Source: Bacteroidales bacterium
Lineage (GTDB): Bacteria; Bacteroidota; Bacteroidia; Bacteroidales; UBA932
Direction of reading: 5' to 3'
DNA: 64,000 bases
NCBI GenBank assembly: GCA_024402135.1
Contig: JAKSJN010000002.1
Location: 1 to 64,000 of the forward strand
The notes under the pieces were generated by a model. That model ran no database searches. It worked only from the letters and a program-made list of their open reading frames with translations, and was not told the origin of the DNA. Position numbers and translations under genes: made by a program. Within the stretch, counting starts at the first letter, position 1. Each line of letters opens with the position of its first letter. This document shows positions 26,563 through 35,726 of this stretch, one piece after another.

Positions 26563-29500
26563 ATGAAAAATACATTTGCAAAAGCACTTCTCTGCGCAGT
26601 ACTCGCAGCGGCTCCCGCAGCCGGCTTCAGCGCGTATGCAGCAGATGCTATGGCTCAGCAGACCGACAAGGTGACCGTAAAGGGTCAGGTTGTAGAGGAA
26701 AGCGGTGAGCCTGCAATGGGTGTCGGCGTCATGGTAGCAGGTACAACTACCGGTACTACCACCGACATCGACGGTTACTTCACTCTCTCTGTTCCAGCCA
26801 ACGCTACTCTCCAGTTCGTAGGCCTCGGATATGAGACCATCGAGATGGCAGTCAGCGGACGTGCAGACCTCGGTGTGATCACCATCAAGACCGAGAACAC
26901 CATCCTCGACCAGGTCGTTGTCATCGGTTACGGTTCACAGAAGAAGGCCGACCTCACCGGTTCGGTTTCAATCGTCGATGCAGACGAGATGAAGAAGGTA
27001 TCAAACAGCAACATCTCGACCATGCTTGAGGGTAAGGTTGCCGGTGTACAGATCACCTCTGACGGTCAGCCTGGTGCTGATCCTGCAGTCCGTATCCGTG
27101 GTCTGGGCAGCTTCGGCAGCACCGCACCTCTCTACGTCATCGACGGTGTGCCAATGGGTACCACTATCCGCGACTTCTCTCCAAACGATATCGAGACCAT
27201 CCAGGTACTCAAGGACGCGTCTGCAGCTGCGATCTACGGTTCACGTGCTGCAAACGGTGTGATCATCATCACCACCAAGGGCGGCAAGAAGGATCAGCCT
27301 GTACGCGTTGATTACTCTGGCTACTTCGGTGTCGACAAGATCAAGGACGGCGTCTACAGCGTGATGGATGCTGCACAGTACAGCGATTATGTCCGTACAG
27401 CATATACCAACAGTGGCATGGCTGTTCCTTCAGGCTATGACAAGAGCAGCGAGAACTATCTCGACCCTGCAAAGATCAATACCAACTGGTATGACGAGAT
27501 GTTCAAGGTCGGAATCCGCCAGAATCACAACGTAAACCTCTCGGGCGGTGGCGAGAACAACACCTTCAACGTTGCACTCGACTACTTCAGCCAGAAGGGC
27601 ACCCTCGAGGGCGCAGGTCCTAACTACGACCGTTTCACCACACGTGTGAACAACACTATGGACGTCAAGTTCATCAAGTTCAGAACCGGTGTCGTATACA
27701 GCCACAGTGCCCAGGACAACATGGGTCTCTCTAACGCCAACGAGTACGTACAGGGTCTCTACGGCCAGCAGTACCCTGTTATGGCATCTGCACTTCTCAT
27801 GCCTCCTACCATCAAGGCTTACGACGACAGAACATGGTGTCTCGACGACGTGATCGCTGCTGCACCTAACTACAGCTACGATGCATACGGCTACGGCACC
27901 TACTATGACAAGATCCACGGTGACCTCCGTATGACCAACCCTCTGCTTACCAACCATCTCCTCAAGAGAAACTCAAAGGTTGACCGTATCGTCGCAACCG
28001 GTACCGCTACCGTAGATCTCTTCGGAATGTTCGGTTACAGCAATTCAAACCACAGTCTCAACTACAACCTCAATCTCTCGTACAGCAGGACCTTCGCGAA
28101 GGATTTCACCTTCATCCCTTCATTCATCGTAAGCTCGACCAACTATCTTGACAAGAGCAACGAGAAGCTCAACGAGGGTTACAGGACATACAGCGACGGC
28201 CTTATCGAGAACTACCTCACCTACGACGGAAAGTTCGGCCGCAACCATGTGAACGCCGTTCTCGGTTACACCTTCGAGAGCGAGTACTACCACACTCTTA
28301 CCGGTACCGGCACCAACATGCCTGAGCCATACTACCTCCAGGTAGGCAACGCCGGCAGCAGAGATTCAGGCAGCTACGAGAGCGAGCACGTCCTTGCATC
28401 ATACATCGGCCGTATCAACTACGACTTCGACAGCAAGTACCTCCTCCAGGCAACCGTACGCCGCGATGGTTCAAGCCGCCTTTCTTCACTCAACCACTGG
28501 GATTGGTTCCCTTCATTCTCTGCCGGTTGGAGAATCGACAAGGAGAACTTCTTCAATGTAAGCCCTGATAAGGTAAGCCTTCTCAAGCTCCGCGCAAGCT
28601 ACGGTATCCTCGGTAACGAGAACATCGGTGAGTACCAGTACATGGACACCATGGTACGTGGTAACTACACATACAGCTTCGGTGGCAACAAGGTTACAGG
28701 TTCAGCAGTATCAAACTATGTTAACGAGGCTATCCGCTGGGAGAAGAAGAAGACCCTCGACGTAGGTTTCGACCTCGGTCTCTTCAACAGCAGACTCGAG
28801 ATCAACGGTGACTACTATCGTGCAACCTCTGAGGACCTCCTCTACAGCGTAGCAGTTCCTGCCGAGGCAGGTGTTACCAACGGTACCGTTACCATGAACG
28901 CAGCTACAATGGTCAACAGCGGTTTCGAGCTTGCAGCAGCTTATCATAACTATGACAACGCTCTCAAGTACGATATCTCTACCAACATCACACTTCCAAA
29001 GAACAAGGTTACCTCTCTCGGTATCTCAGGCGAAGGCCGTACCGATGGTTTCTGCCGCACCGAGGTGGGCAAGGAAGTCGGCCAGTTCTATGGTTACGTA
29101 TATGACGGCATCTTCCAGAGCCAGTCAGAGATCGACAACAACACCAACGCAGAAGGCAAGCACGTCAACCAGAACGGCGCACAGCCAGGTGATGTACGTT
29201 ACATCGACGTAAATGGTGATGGTGAGATTACCGACAAGGACCGCGACTTCATCGGCAACGGTATGGCAAAGGTCAACTACGGTCTCAGCTTCCGTCTCGA
29301 GTACAAGGGCTTCGATCTCAGCGTCGCTACATTCGGTGCTGCAGGATTCAAGGTTCTCGACTATGTCGACATGACTCTCCGTGGCTCTTATGGCGCTACC
29401 AACAAGAGCACCGAGCTCATCAATGCATGGACCCCGCAGAACCCTAGCACCACTACACCACGCGTAGCATACAAGGCTGAAGGTTCAGTGACCAACGATC

Positions 29501-29760
29501 TTTTCTCTTCACGTTTCCTCCAGAATGGTAACTACTGGAAGATCTCTAACGTAGAGTTCGGATACAACTTCAAGGACGAGCTGTTCAACGGTCTTATCTC
29601 TGGCGCACGCCTCTATATCTCCGCTCAGAACATTGCTACCCTTACCAAGTACAGAGGTTACAACATCGACTTCGCAGGTGGCACCTTCACTCCTGGTTAC
29701 AACTACTGTTCATACCCTACCCCTATGACAGTGATGTTCGGTGCAAAGCTTTCATTCTAA
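26563..29760 (+). CDS. susC: SusC-type TonB-dependent outer-membrane transporter
   Basis: A protein of about 1065 aa. After the signal peptide (MKNTFAKALLCAVLAAAPAAG) come a carboxypeptidase-regulatory-like domain (VTVKGQVVEESGEPAMGVGV to about 120), the TonB plug (VVVIGYGSQKKADLTGSVS, VRIRGLGSFGSTAPLYVIDG, SAAAIYGSRAANGVIIITTK) and a 22-strand barrel ending MFGAKLSF. It imports glycan fragments using TonB energy, with SusD as lid. An ATG at 26545 overlapping the upstream stop would add six residues; 26563 gives the standard signal. The next gene is SusD, the obligate partner. Codon use here is strongly biased to a few codons, as in highly expressed genes. Confidence 0.95.
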   Translation: MKNTFAKALLCAVLAAAPAAGFSAYAADAMAQQTDKVTVKGQVVEESGEPAMGVGVMVAGTTTGTTTDIDGYFTLSVPANATLQFVGLGYETIEMAVSGRADLGVITIKTENTILDQVVVIGYGSQKKADLTGSVSIVDADEMKKVSNSNISTMLEGKVAGVQITSDGQPGADPAVRIRGLGSFGSTAPLYVIDGVPMGTTIRDFSPNDIETIQVLKDASAAAIYGSRAANGVIIITTKGGKKDQPVRVDYSGYFGVDKIKDGVYSVMDAAQYSDYVRTAYTNSGMAVPSGYDKSSENYLDPAKINTNWYDEMFKVGIRQNHNVNLSGGGENNTFNVALDYFSQKGTLEGAGPNYDRFTTRVNNTMDVKFIKFRTGVVYSHSAQDNMGLSNANEYVQGLYGQQYPVMASALLMPPTIKAYDDRTWCLDDVIAAAPNYSYDAYGYGTYYDKIHGDLRMTNPLLTNHLLKRNSKVDRIVATGTATVDLFGMFGYSNSNHSLNYNLNLSYSRTFAKDFTFIPSFIVSSTNYLDKSNEKLNEGYRTYSDGLIENYLTYDGKFGRNHVNAVLGYTFESEYYHTLTGTGTNMPEPYYLQVGNAGSRDSGSYESEHVLASYIGRINYDFDSKYLLQATVRRDGSSRLSSLNHWDWFPSFSAGWRIDKENFFNVSPDKVSLLKLRASYGILGNENIGEYQYMDTMVRGNYTYSFGGNKVTGSAVSNYVNEAIRWEKKKTLDVGFDLGLFNSRLEINGDYYRATSEDLLYSVAVPAEAGVTNGTVTMNAATMVNSGFELAAAYHNYDNALKYDISTNITLPKNKVTSLGISGEGRTDGFCRTEVGKEVGQFYGYVYDGIFQSQSEIDNNTNAEGKHVNQNGAQPGDVRYIDVNGDGEITDKDRDFIGNGMAKVNYGLSFRLEYKGFDLSVATFGAAGFKVLDYVDMTLRGSYGATNKSTELINAWTPQNPSTTTPRVAYKAEGSVTNDLFSSRFLQNGNYWKISNVEFGYNFKDELFNGLISGARLYISAQNIATLTKYRGYNIDFAGGTFTPGYNYCSYPTPMTVMFGAKLSF

Positions 29761-29790
29761 GAAGTCAAACCGGAATAAAAACAAGAACAA

Positions 29791-31515
29791 ATGAAAAAGA
29801 TCAATATACTTCTGGGAGCCCTCGCGATTGTATGCGGTATGTCGTCTTGCAACAAGGCACTTGACGTCAAGAACCCTAACAACCAGACGACTTATGACTT
29901 CGGCGCAACCGAATCAGACCTCAAGGAGGCTCTCGTAGCATGCTACAACAGAATCCGTCTCGAAGGAACATTCGCACGAGTTGGTTACACCATGGACGCT
30001 GTCCGCGGTGACGAGGTTTGGAATGCATCTCAGATCTGGTACCTTCCATACGACAACCTCAATGTTGCCAATACCGACGAGATCGGCTGCCAGTGGATCT
30101 GGCGTGACTGTTTCCATGTAGTTAACCGCTGCAACTTCATCATCACCAAGATCGAGAACGCAAAGGTCTCTGAAAAGGCTTACAACGAGATCAAGGGTCA
30201 GGCTCTGTTCCTCAGAGGACTTGCTTACTATGAGCTCGCTACCTATTACCAGAGCGTTCCAATCTTCAACGACTACAACCAGTACTCTTCACTCGAGACC
30301 ATGTTCGCTCCTAACCAGAACCAGGACGCAGTTCTCGACCAGGCTGAGTCTGATTTCAAGGAGGCCATGGCAATGCTCCCTAGCCGCGACGCAAACGGCG
30401 AGTTCGCAAAGGGCCGCGCAACCAATGGTGCAGCTGCAGGTTATCTTGCACGTACCCTCATGTTCCGTCACAAGTATGCTGATGCACTTCCTATCCTCAA
30501 GGACATCATCAACGGCAAGTACGGTCACTATGAGCTCATGGCTGACTTCGGAGCAAACTTCAAGGAGGGCAGCCAGTATGAGAACAACGCTGAAAGCCTC
30601 TTCGAGGTTCAGTTCATGGATCACGACCAGCAGGGTACCGACGAGGAGTGGACTCCTGTCAACATCAGCTCAAACGCTTCCCAGGGGCACGCTGTAGAAA
30701 GCAACTACGGTCCTAGCGAGTACGGCAGCTGGGGTGACCTCGCAGCAGCTGACTGGCTCTATGAGCTCTTCAAGTCTGAGCGCTGCACCGACGGCAAGCT
30801 TGATCCACGTCTTTACTGGACTCTCAGCACCTACGAGGCAGAGTACGATTCATACACAGGCACCAAGACTGCAGCATATCCTGCTGGCGACCCTCGCAAG
30901 AACGAGCTCTACTGCAACGCCATCACTGCAACTCCAGTATCCAACCCTACCAACGGTGGTATTCCTGTTGCAAAGTTCACCAACGCCCGTCTCGGCATCA
31001 GCGACAAGATCGTCACCGGTCTTCACTGCGGAATCAACCTCCGCTTGATGCGCTTCTCTGACGTTCTTCTCCGTGCAGCAGAATGCGACAACGAGCTTAA
31101 CGGACCTACCGAAGACGCTATCAAGTGGATCAACATGGTACGCAAGCGCGCTGCTCTTCCGGAGCTCAAGCTTTCTGACTTCACTTCTGCAGATGCTCTC
31201 TTCGAGCAGATTGCAAATGTCGAGCGTCCAAAAGAGTTCGGTTGCGAGAACGGCCGTGGTATCGACCTCATCCGCTGGGGATTCTTCTACAGCCAGGATC
31301 GTCTCAACCAGATCATTGCTCACAGCTCGTTCAACGCTGCCGGCAGCAGTGACTCTTCAATCAGTTACTATAAGCCAGGTCACGAGTACTTCCCTATCTT
31401 CCAGGGAACACTTGACGCAAACCCTAACCTGACCGGAAACTCAGCAAACGACAATCACGACAATGCCGAGGAGTTCTTCGCAGCAGGATACAAGGTTCAT
31501 CCTGTAGTAAAGTAA
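29791..31515 (+). CDS. susD: SusD/RagB nutrient-binding lipoprotein
   Basis: A 574-aa lipoprotein (signal ending GMSSC) of the RagB/SusD family, the surface lid over SusC that binds the glycan. Family segments visible: NNQTTYDFGATESDL near the N-terminus, RCNFIITKIENA, GQALFLRGLAYYELATYY (TPR helix), GRATNGAAAGYLARTLMF and, in the C-terminal part, LRLMRFSDVLLRAAECDNEL and NMVRKRAALPEL. The length is usual for the family. It begins 30 nt after susC and is followed by a strong terminator, closing the operon's core. Confidence 0.95.
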   Translation: MKKINILLGALAIVCGMSSCNKALDVKNPNNQTTYDFGATESDLKEALVACYNRIRLEGTFARVGYTMDAVRGDEVWNASQIWYLPYDNLNVANTDEIGCQWIWRDCFHVVNRCNFIITKIENAKVSEKAYNEIKGQALFLRGLAYYELATYYQSVPIFNDYNQYSSLETMFAPNQNQDAVLDQAESDFKEAMAMLPSRDANGEFAKGRATNGAAAGYLARTLMFRHKYADALPILKDIINGKYGHYELMADFGANFKEGSQYENNAESLFEVQFMDHDQQGTDEEWTPVNISSNASQGHAVESNYGPSEYGSWGDLAAADWLYELFKSERCTDGKLDPRLYWTLSTYEAEYDSYTGTKTAAYPAGDPRKNELYCNAITATPVSNPTNGGIPVAKFTNARLGISDKIVTGLHCGINLRLMRFSDVLLRAAECDNELNGPTEDAIKWINMVRKRAALPELKLSDFTSADALFEQIANVERPKEFGCENGRGIDLIRWGFFYSQDRLNQIIAHSSFNAAGSSDSSISYYKPGHEYFPIFQGTLDANPNLTGNSANDNHDNAEEFFAAGYKVHPVVK

Positions 31516-31530
31516 TTATTCCTATATTTA

Positions 31531-31568
31531 CAGGGGCGAGGACTATGCCTTCGCCCCTGTTTCTTTTT
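31531..31568 (+). terminator. Intrinsic terminator after SusD
   Basis: CAGGGGCGA (31531-31539) pairs with TCGCCCCTG (31551-31559) and is followed by TTTCTTTTT. Partial read-through must supply the GH43 gene that starts at 31580, or that gene has a promoter not recognised here. Confidence 0.8.
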
Positions 31569-31579
31569 AATTGAGCGCT

Positions 31580-33508
31580 ATGAAACACACCAGAAAGATC
31601 ATCAACGCCATTGCTGCGGCTGTCGCCTTGATGGCCGTAAGCTGCGGCAAACCGGAGCCGGATCCAACTCCTCAGCCTGGACCGGACCCATCCCCACAGG
31701 ATAAGGTCATTGTAGCAAAGCCCACCGTTTCTGACATCGAGTCAGGCAGCGCAACCGTAAAATCCAGCACTGAACTCAATGCTTCAGAGATTTCGATGAA
31801 GGGTTTCGTCTATTCGCTTCAGGAGAATCCTACGATGTCTGCATCCAGAAAGGACGTGAGCGGTCCGGATTTCACCGCTGTCATCGATGGTCTCAAAGGC
31901 GGCCAGACTTATCATGTCAGGGCTTTCGTAATGGCTTCAGGCAAGACCACATATTCGGAAGATGTAAGCTTCGACACTCCTAAGTCGGGCAATCTGGACG
32001 ACTATGCTGCACCGACCCAGAAGGACGATTACCGCAGCATTGCAGACTGGAGCAAACGTGGAGAATGGAACCTTGCGAACGTCCATGACCCATCTGTGGT
32101 ACTCGCAGACGATGGTTACTACTACATGTACCAGACTGATGCTTCCTACGGAAATGCTCATGATGGTCATGGTCATTTCCATGGTCGCAGGTCGAAGGAT
32201 CTTATCAACTGGGAGTATCTTGGTGCAACCATGCAGTCTGCACCTTCATGGCTGCTCGACAAGTGCAACGAGTACCGAAGCACACTCGGTCTTCCTGCTA
32301 TCACCGAACCGCAATATGGCTACTGGGCACCTTGTGTCCGCAAAGTGAAAGTCGGTGGACAGACAATCTACAGGATGTACTATTCAATCATTCTGGACAA
32401 CTACATCGGCAACGGAAAGCCTGTCTCGACCGCATTTGACGGTACCTGGACCGAAAGGGCATTCATCGGTGTCATGGAGACTGCAAATCCTGCGGACAAC
32501 GGCAGCTGGGAGGACAAGGGTTTCGTTATCTGTTCATCGTCAGATCTCGGCAAGAACTGGAAGCGCAGCAGTCAGTCCGACTGGAACGGATACTTCAAGT
32601 TCAACGCCATCGACCCTTCATACATTGTCACTCCGGAGGGTGAACACTGGCTGATATACGGCAGCTGGCACAGCGGAATCGCTGCAGTCGAGCTTGATCC
32701 GCAGACCGGCAAGACCAAGGCAGAACTTCCAGTCCCATGGGGTTCAGCCAGCGATATTGCACCTTACGGCAAGCTTATCGAGAGCCGCGGCGGCCGTTGG
32801 CAGGGATCCGAAGGTCCTGAGATTGTCTATCGCAATGGTTTCTACTATCTCTACGTGGCATACGACGAGCTCAGCGTGGCCTATAACACACGTGTACTCC
32901 GTTCCGAGAATGTTGATGGTCCATACGTCGACATCAATGGTTCCAGTGCAATAGACCTGGGCCAGGCCTACCCTATCGTCACCCACCCATACAAGTTCGC
33001 AAACGGCAACGGATGGGTCGGCATCAGCCATTGTGCTGTGTTCGATGACGGCAATGACAACTGGTATTACTGTTCACAGGCCCGTTTCCCTGAGAATGGA
33101 GGCGGCAACGCTCCTAATGCTGTAATGCTTGGACATGTACGCAGGATCGTATGGACAGAAGATGGATGGCCTTTAGTCCTTCCTGAGCGCTATGGCGCCG
33201 TACCTCAGCTGGAGATTTCTGCCGATGAGATTGCCGGAGCGTGGGAGCACATCGACATCTCTTATGCATACAGAGAACAGAAAGTTTCTTCAAAGATGAC
33301 CTTCGGTGCTGACGGAAAGATCAGCGATGGTCCTTGGAAGGGATCGACATGGACATTCGACCCTGCGAAGAACACCATCAAGGTTTCAAACGGCGTGACA
33401 GTTTATGTCAGCCGTGAGTGCGACTGGGAGGCTTCTCCGCGCAAAGCGACACTTGTTTACGTCGCTGTCGGCAAGAACAAGACCTACTGGGGCAAGAAAT
33501 CGATGTAA
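31580..33508 (+). CDS. GH43 arabinanase lipoprotein with N-terminal Fn3-like and C-terminal beta domain
   Basis: A 642-aa lipoprotein (Cys22, AVSC) with a Pro/Asp-rich linker, a fibronectin-III-like domain (about 44-133), a GH43 catalytic propeller (about 150-540) and a C-terminal beta domain (about 550-642) of the kind found in two-domain arabinanases. The catalytic triad is Asp170 (VHDPSV), Asp345 (NAIDPSY) and Glu414 (EGPEIVY). GYWAPCVRKV and GYGSWHSG-like motifs fit endo-arabinanases. Lipidation after the SusCD pair suggests a surface enzyme making the first cuts. ATG 31580 starts the signal. It begins just past the SusD terminator, which may set a lower expression level. Confidence 0.9.
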   Translation: MKHTRKIINAIAAAVALMAVSCGKPEPDPTPQPGPDPSPQDKVIVAKPTVSDIESGSATVKSSTELNASEISMKGFVYSLQENPTMSASRKDVSGPDFTAVIDGLKGGQTYHVRAFVMASGKTTYSEDVSFDTPKSGNLDDYAAPTQKDDYRSIADWSKRGEWNLANVHDPSVVLADDGYYYMYQTDASYGNAHDGHGHFHGRRSKDLINWEYLGATMQSAPSWLLDKCNEYRSTLGLPAITEPQYGYWAPCVRKVKVGGQTIYRMYYSIILDNYIGNGKPVSTAFDGTWTERAFIGVMETANPADNGSWEDKGFVICSSSDLGKNWKRSSQSDWNGYFKFNAIDPSYIVTPEGEHWLIYGSWHSGIAAVELDPQTGKTKAELPVPWGSASDIAPYGKLIESRGGRWQGSEGPEIVYRNGFYYLYVAYDELSVAYNTRVLRSENVDGPYVDINGSSAIDLGQAYPIVTHPYKFANGNGWVGISHCAVFDDGNDNWYYCSQARFPENGGGNAPNAVMLGHVRRIVWTEDGWPLVLPERYGAVPQLEISADEIAGAWEHIDISYAYREQKVSSKMTFGADGKISDGPWKGSTWTFDPAKNTIKVSNGVTVYVSRECDWEASPRKATLVYVAVGKNKTYWGKKSM

Positions 33509-33524
33509 GTCGTAAATACAATTT

Positions 33525-33567
33525 GAAAAAGCCTGCTTCGTTATTCATGTCGAAGCAGGCTTTTTTC
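33525..33567. terminator. Bidirectional terminator between GH43 and plug gene
   Basis: A 14- to 15-bp perfect stem (AAAAAGCCTGCTTCG / CGAAGCAGGCTTTTT) around a short loop, with A- and T-runs on both sides, lies between the convergent genes ending at 33508 and 33575. It can stop transcription from either side. Confidence 0.9.
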
Positions 33568-33574
33568 ATTGCAG

Positions 33575-34234
33575 TTATTCAGTGTCGCGGGTCGTGATGA
33601 GGATTACTCCATTGGCACCACGGGAACCGTAGGCAACTGTCTCGGAAGCATCCTTGAGGATTGTGACGCTCTTGACGTCGCCCTGTGGAATGTCACTGAG
33701 ATTGCCCATGAAAGGAATACCGTCAAGAACGATCAGCGGCTGTTCGCTGGCTGAAAGGGACTTCTGGCCACGAATGATGATCTGGAGCTGCTCTCCCGGT
33801 CCTCCGCCACCGATCTTGACACCCGGGATACGTCCACGCAGCGCCGAGATCACGTCAGCCTCCTGGACCTGGCTGAGCTGGGAAGCGGATACCTTGGTCA
33901 CGGAACCCAGTATGTGTTCCTTCTTTCTTGTGCCGTATGCGATGTCCTCCTTGTCCTGGACCATGACGATGGTATAGACAGATTTTCTCTTGACCTTGGT
34001 GGTAAGCGTGCCATAGCCAGTGCCACTGAAGCTTATGATGGTCTTGGCTGGCACAAAGATATCGAATGCGCCATCCACGTCTGTAGTACCAAGAAGATTC
34101 TCGCCTGCGTAGACGAAAATGCCTGGAATCGCATCTCCGTCTTCATTCGAGACTATGCCCTTGACGTTGACATGCTGCGCAAAAGCTGTCAGCGGGATGA
34201 GTAATAGTGTGGCAATAAAGGTTGCTCGTTTCAT
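33575..34234 (-). CDS. Barrel-less TonB plug protein (carboxypeptidase-regulatory-like + plug)
   Basis: A 219-aa exported protein (signal MKRATFIATLLLIPLTAFA) made only of the SusC N-terminal parts: a carboxypeptidase-regulatory-like domain (VNVKGIVSNEDGDAIPGIFV, DVDGAFDIFV) and a TonB plug (ILGSVTKVSASQLSQV, IIIRGQKSLSASEQPLIVLDG, ETVAYGSRGANGVILITT). The ORF stops just where a barrel would begin, and a strong terminator follows within 10 bp, so it is a finished short gene and not simply cut by a recent mutation. Such plug-only proteins occur in Bacteroidota; their role is not settled. It could compete for TonB or cap a partner barrel. Confidence 0.8.
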   Translation of the reverse strand: MKRATFIATLLLIPLTAFAQHVNVKGIVSNEDGDAIPGIFVYAGENLLGTTDVDGAFDIFVPAKTIISFSGTGYGTLTTKVKRKSVYTIVMVQDKEDIAYGTRKKEHILGSVTKVSASQLSQVQEADVISALRGRIPGVKIGGGGPGEQLQIIIRGQKSLSASEQPLIVLDGIPFMGNLSDIPQGDVKSVTILKDASETVAYGSRGANGVILITTRDTE

Positions 34235-34281
34235 CAGGTGTTTCGTTAAGTCGTTATTATTTCAGCCATCAATGGTCATGA

Positions 34282-34331
34282 GTATCAGACGCGTGATGTA
34301 CATATTGCAAATATAATATTTGTTCTGATAC
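34282..34331 (-). promoter_or_regulatory. -7 box nested in inverted repeats upstream of plug gene
   Basis: Minus-strand TATATTTG (34308-34315) is a full -7 match 73 nt before the plug gene. It lies within CAAATAT-A-ATATTTG (34308-34322), itself between GTATCAGA (34282-34289) and its exact complement TCTGATAC (34324-34331). The nested symmetry looks like an operator. Confidence 0.5.
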
Positions 34332-34380
34332 CTGTTCAATCAGAAGCTGTTTTGATAATCCTACTTCTCAAGTAATTTCG

Positions 34381-34388
34381 TAGATTTG
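34381..34388 (+). promoter_or_regulatory. -7 promoter box (TAGATTTG)
   Basis: Full TAnnTTTG match, 12 nt before the metallophosphoesterase ATG (34401). Confidence 0.65.
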
Positions 34389-34400
34389 TAATATTATCAA

Positions 34401-35681
34401 ATGAAAACCATGAAGATCAGAAACTTCATAATAGCCCTGGCAGTTCTGTTACCTGTCTCTGTCAGTGCGCAGACTGTTTACAGCATAGTCACAAATCCCG
34501 CAGAGGACACATCATCGGCAATGAGGATAAGCTGGGCCAGCGACGTTCCCGGCACTTATGTCGTGGTCAGGCCTGCTGATGGTAGAAATACAAGTCCATG
34601 GAACGTCCATCCCGAGATGGAAGAGACCTGTACAGTATACGATGGAAACCCGTCCCGAATGGCCGACGGCACTAACTACAACGAGAGTGCGGTATTCCTC
34701 AAATGCGGAGCGACGCTGACCTCCCTGAAGAAAGACACAGAGTATATCTACAATATCTGCAGCAGCGACGGTCGCAGGATTTCGGAAGATCACAGATTCA
34801 AGACTTCCGGTGCAAGGAAGTGGTCCTGTACTGTCATTTCCGACTTCCACAGCTACACTCCTATTCCGGCCAGACTTGCCAGTGCATCAGCTCTTGAGGC
34901 AACCATAAGGAATTTCGACCCTTCCACAGATTGGATACTCCATCTTGGCGATGTTACCGCCTGGGGCGGCAGCTATTCATTCTGGAAGACCATGTATGCC
35001 GAGCCGATGTTCTCCGGAGCCATGGTGGCTGGACTCAACGGCAACCACGACAACATGACCAGGACTAACGGCAAAAGCGGCGATTTCTTCCGTTATGCAA
35101 ACTATCTGCCCGACAACGGTTACGGCGACCAGAAAGGCATCTGCTACCATTTCATGTACTCTGACGTGCTCTTCATCATGCTGAACAACGAGGCAATGAA
35201 GACAGACGAAGAACTGGCAGCCGCCCAGGACTGGGTCAGAAAGGTCATCTCCGACCAGAAAGCCAGCAGACACAAGCCTTCGTTCATCGTCGTCTGCGAG
35301 CATTACCAGTGGTTCTACGGCAAGGACGGGGCTTTCTCACAATTCTCAAGGTGGAATAAACTCTTCGACGAGCTCGGTGTCGATCTCGCCCTTGGTGCAA
35401 ACAACCATATCTATGTCCGCAGCAATCCTATCAAGGATGGCAGGGCTGTAGAAGCAAAGAAAGGAACGGTTTACCTCCAGACCAGTTCCGCAGACAACGA
35501 GCGCGGAGAGGAAATGGATGAAGCGGTGTCCCAGAATGCAGACCTGATAGCCAGCAGATGGACAGAGGGTGCGAAGACCATAAGCGGACTTGACATGAAA
35601 GTCACTCCGAAAAAGATTACTATCTACCTCATCGACCGCCATGGCAATGTCCAGGACGACGTTGTCATACCTAGAAAGTAA
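34401..35681 (+). CDS. Secreted metallophosphoesterase (purple-acid-phosphatase-like)
   Basis: A 426-aa exported enzyme (signal ending SVSAQ) with an N-terminal fibronectin-like domain (SAMRISWASDVPGTYVVV, about 35-135) and a calcineurin-type phosphoesterase domain. Metal-binding blocks are SDFHSY (D-x-H), LGDVTAWGG (GD), GNHDN and CEHYQW. The last block, normally GHxH, reads GANNHIYVR here, so the first His is Ala. That could alter one metal site. Substrates are probably phosphate mono- or diesters in the periplasm. It has its own promoter and no tight neighbour. A second ATG at 34410 is possible. Confidence 0.85.
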   Translation: MKTMKIRNFIIALAVLLPVSVSAQTVYSIVTNPAEDTSSAMRISWASDVPGTYVVVRPADGRNTSPWNVHPEMEETCTVYDGNPSRMADGTNYNESAVFLKCGATLTSLKKDTEYIYNICSSDGRRISEDHRFKTSGARKWSCTVISDFHSYTPIPARLASASALEATIRNFDPSTDWILHLGDVTAWGGSYSFWKTMYAEPMFSGAMVAGLNGNHDNMTRTNGKSGDFFRYANYLPDNGYGDQKGICYHFMYSDVLFIMLNNEAMKTDEELAAAQDWVRKVISDQKASRHKPSFIVVCEHYQWFYGKDGAFSQFSRWNKLFDELGVDLALGANNHIYVRSNPIKDGRAVEAKKGTVYLQTSSADNERGEEMDEAVSQNADLIASRWTEGAKTISGLDMKVTPKKITIYLIDRHGNVQDDVVIPRK

Positions 35682-35692
35682 ACGGATTTTTA

Positions 35693-35700
35693 TAGATTTG
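35693..35700 (+). promoter_or_regulatory. -7 promoter box (TAGATTTG)
   Basis: Full match 26 nt before the VOC gene at 35727, with the same octamer as upstream of the metallophosphoesterase gene. Confidence 0.65.
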
Positions 35701-35726
35701 TAACATACACACAAACTGATACCCAG

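Noticed and set aside
27430..27957. Long open frame antisense to the SusC gene
   Set aside because: Lies opposite a strongly codon-biased gene with clear domains; the encoded Val/Cys-rich sequence has no motif and is a product of codon bias.
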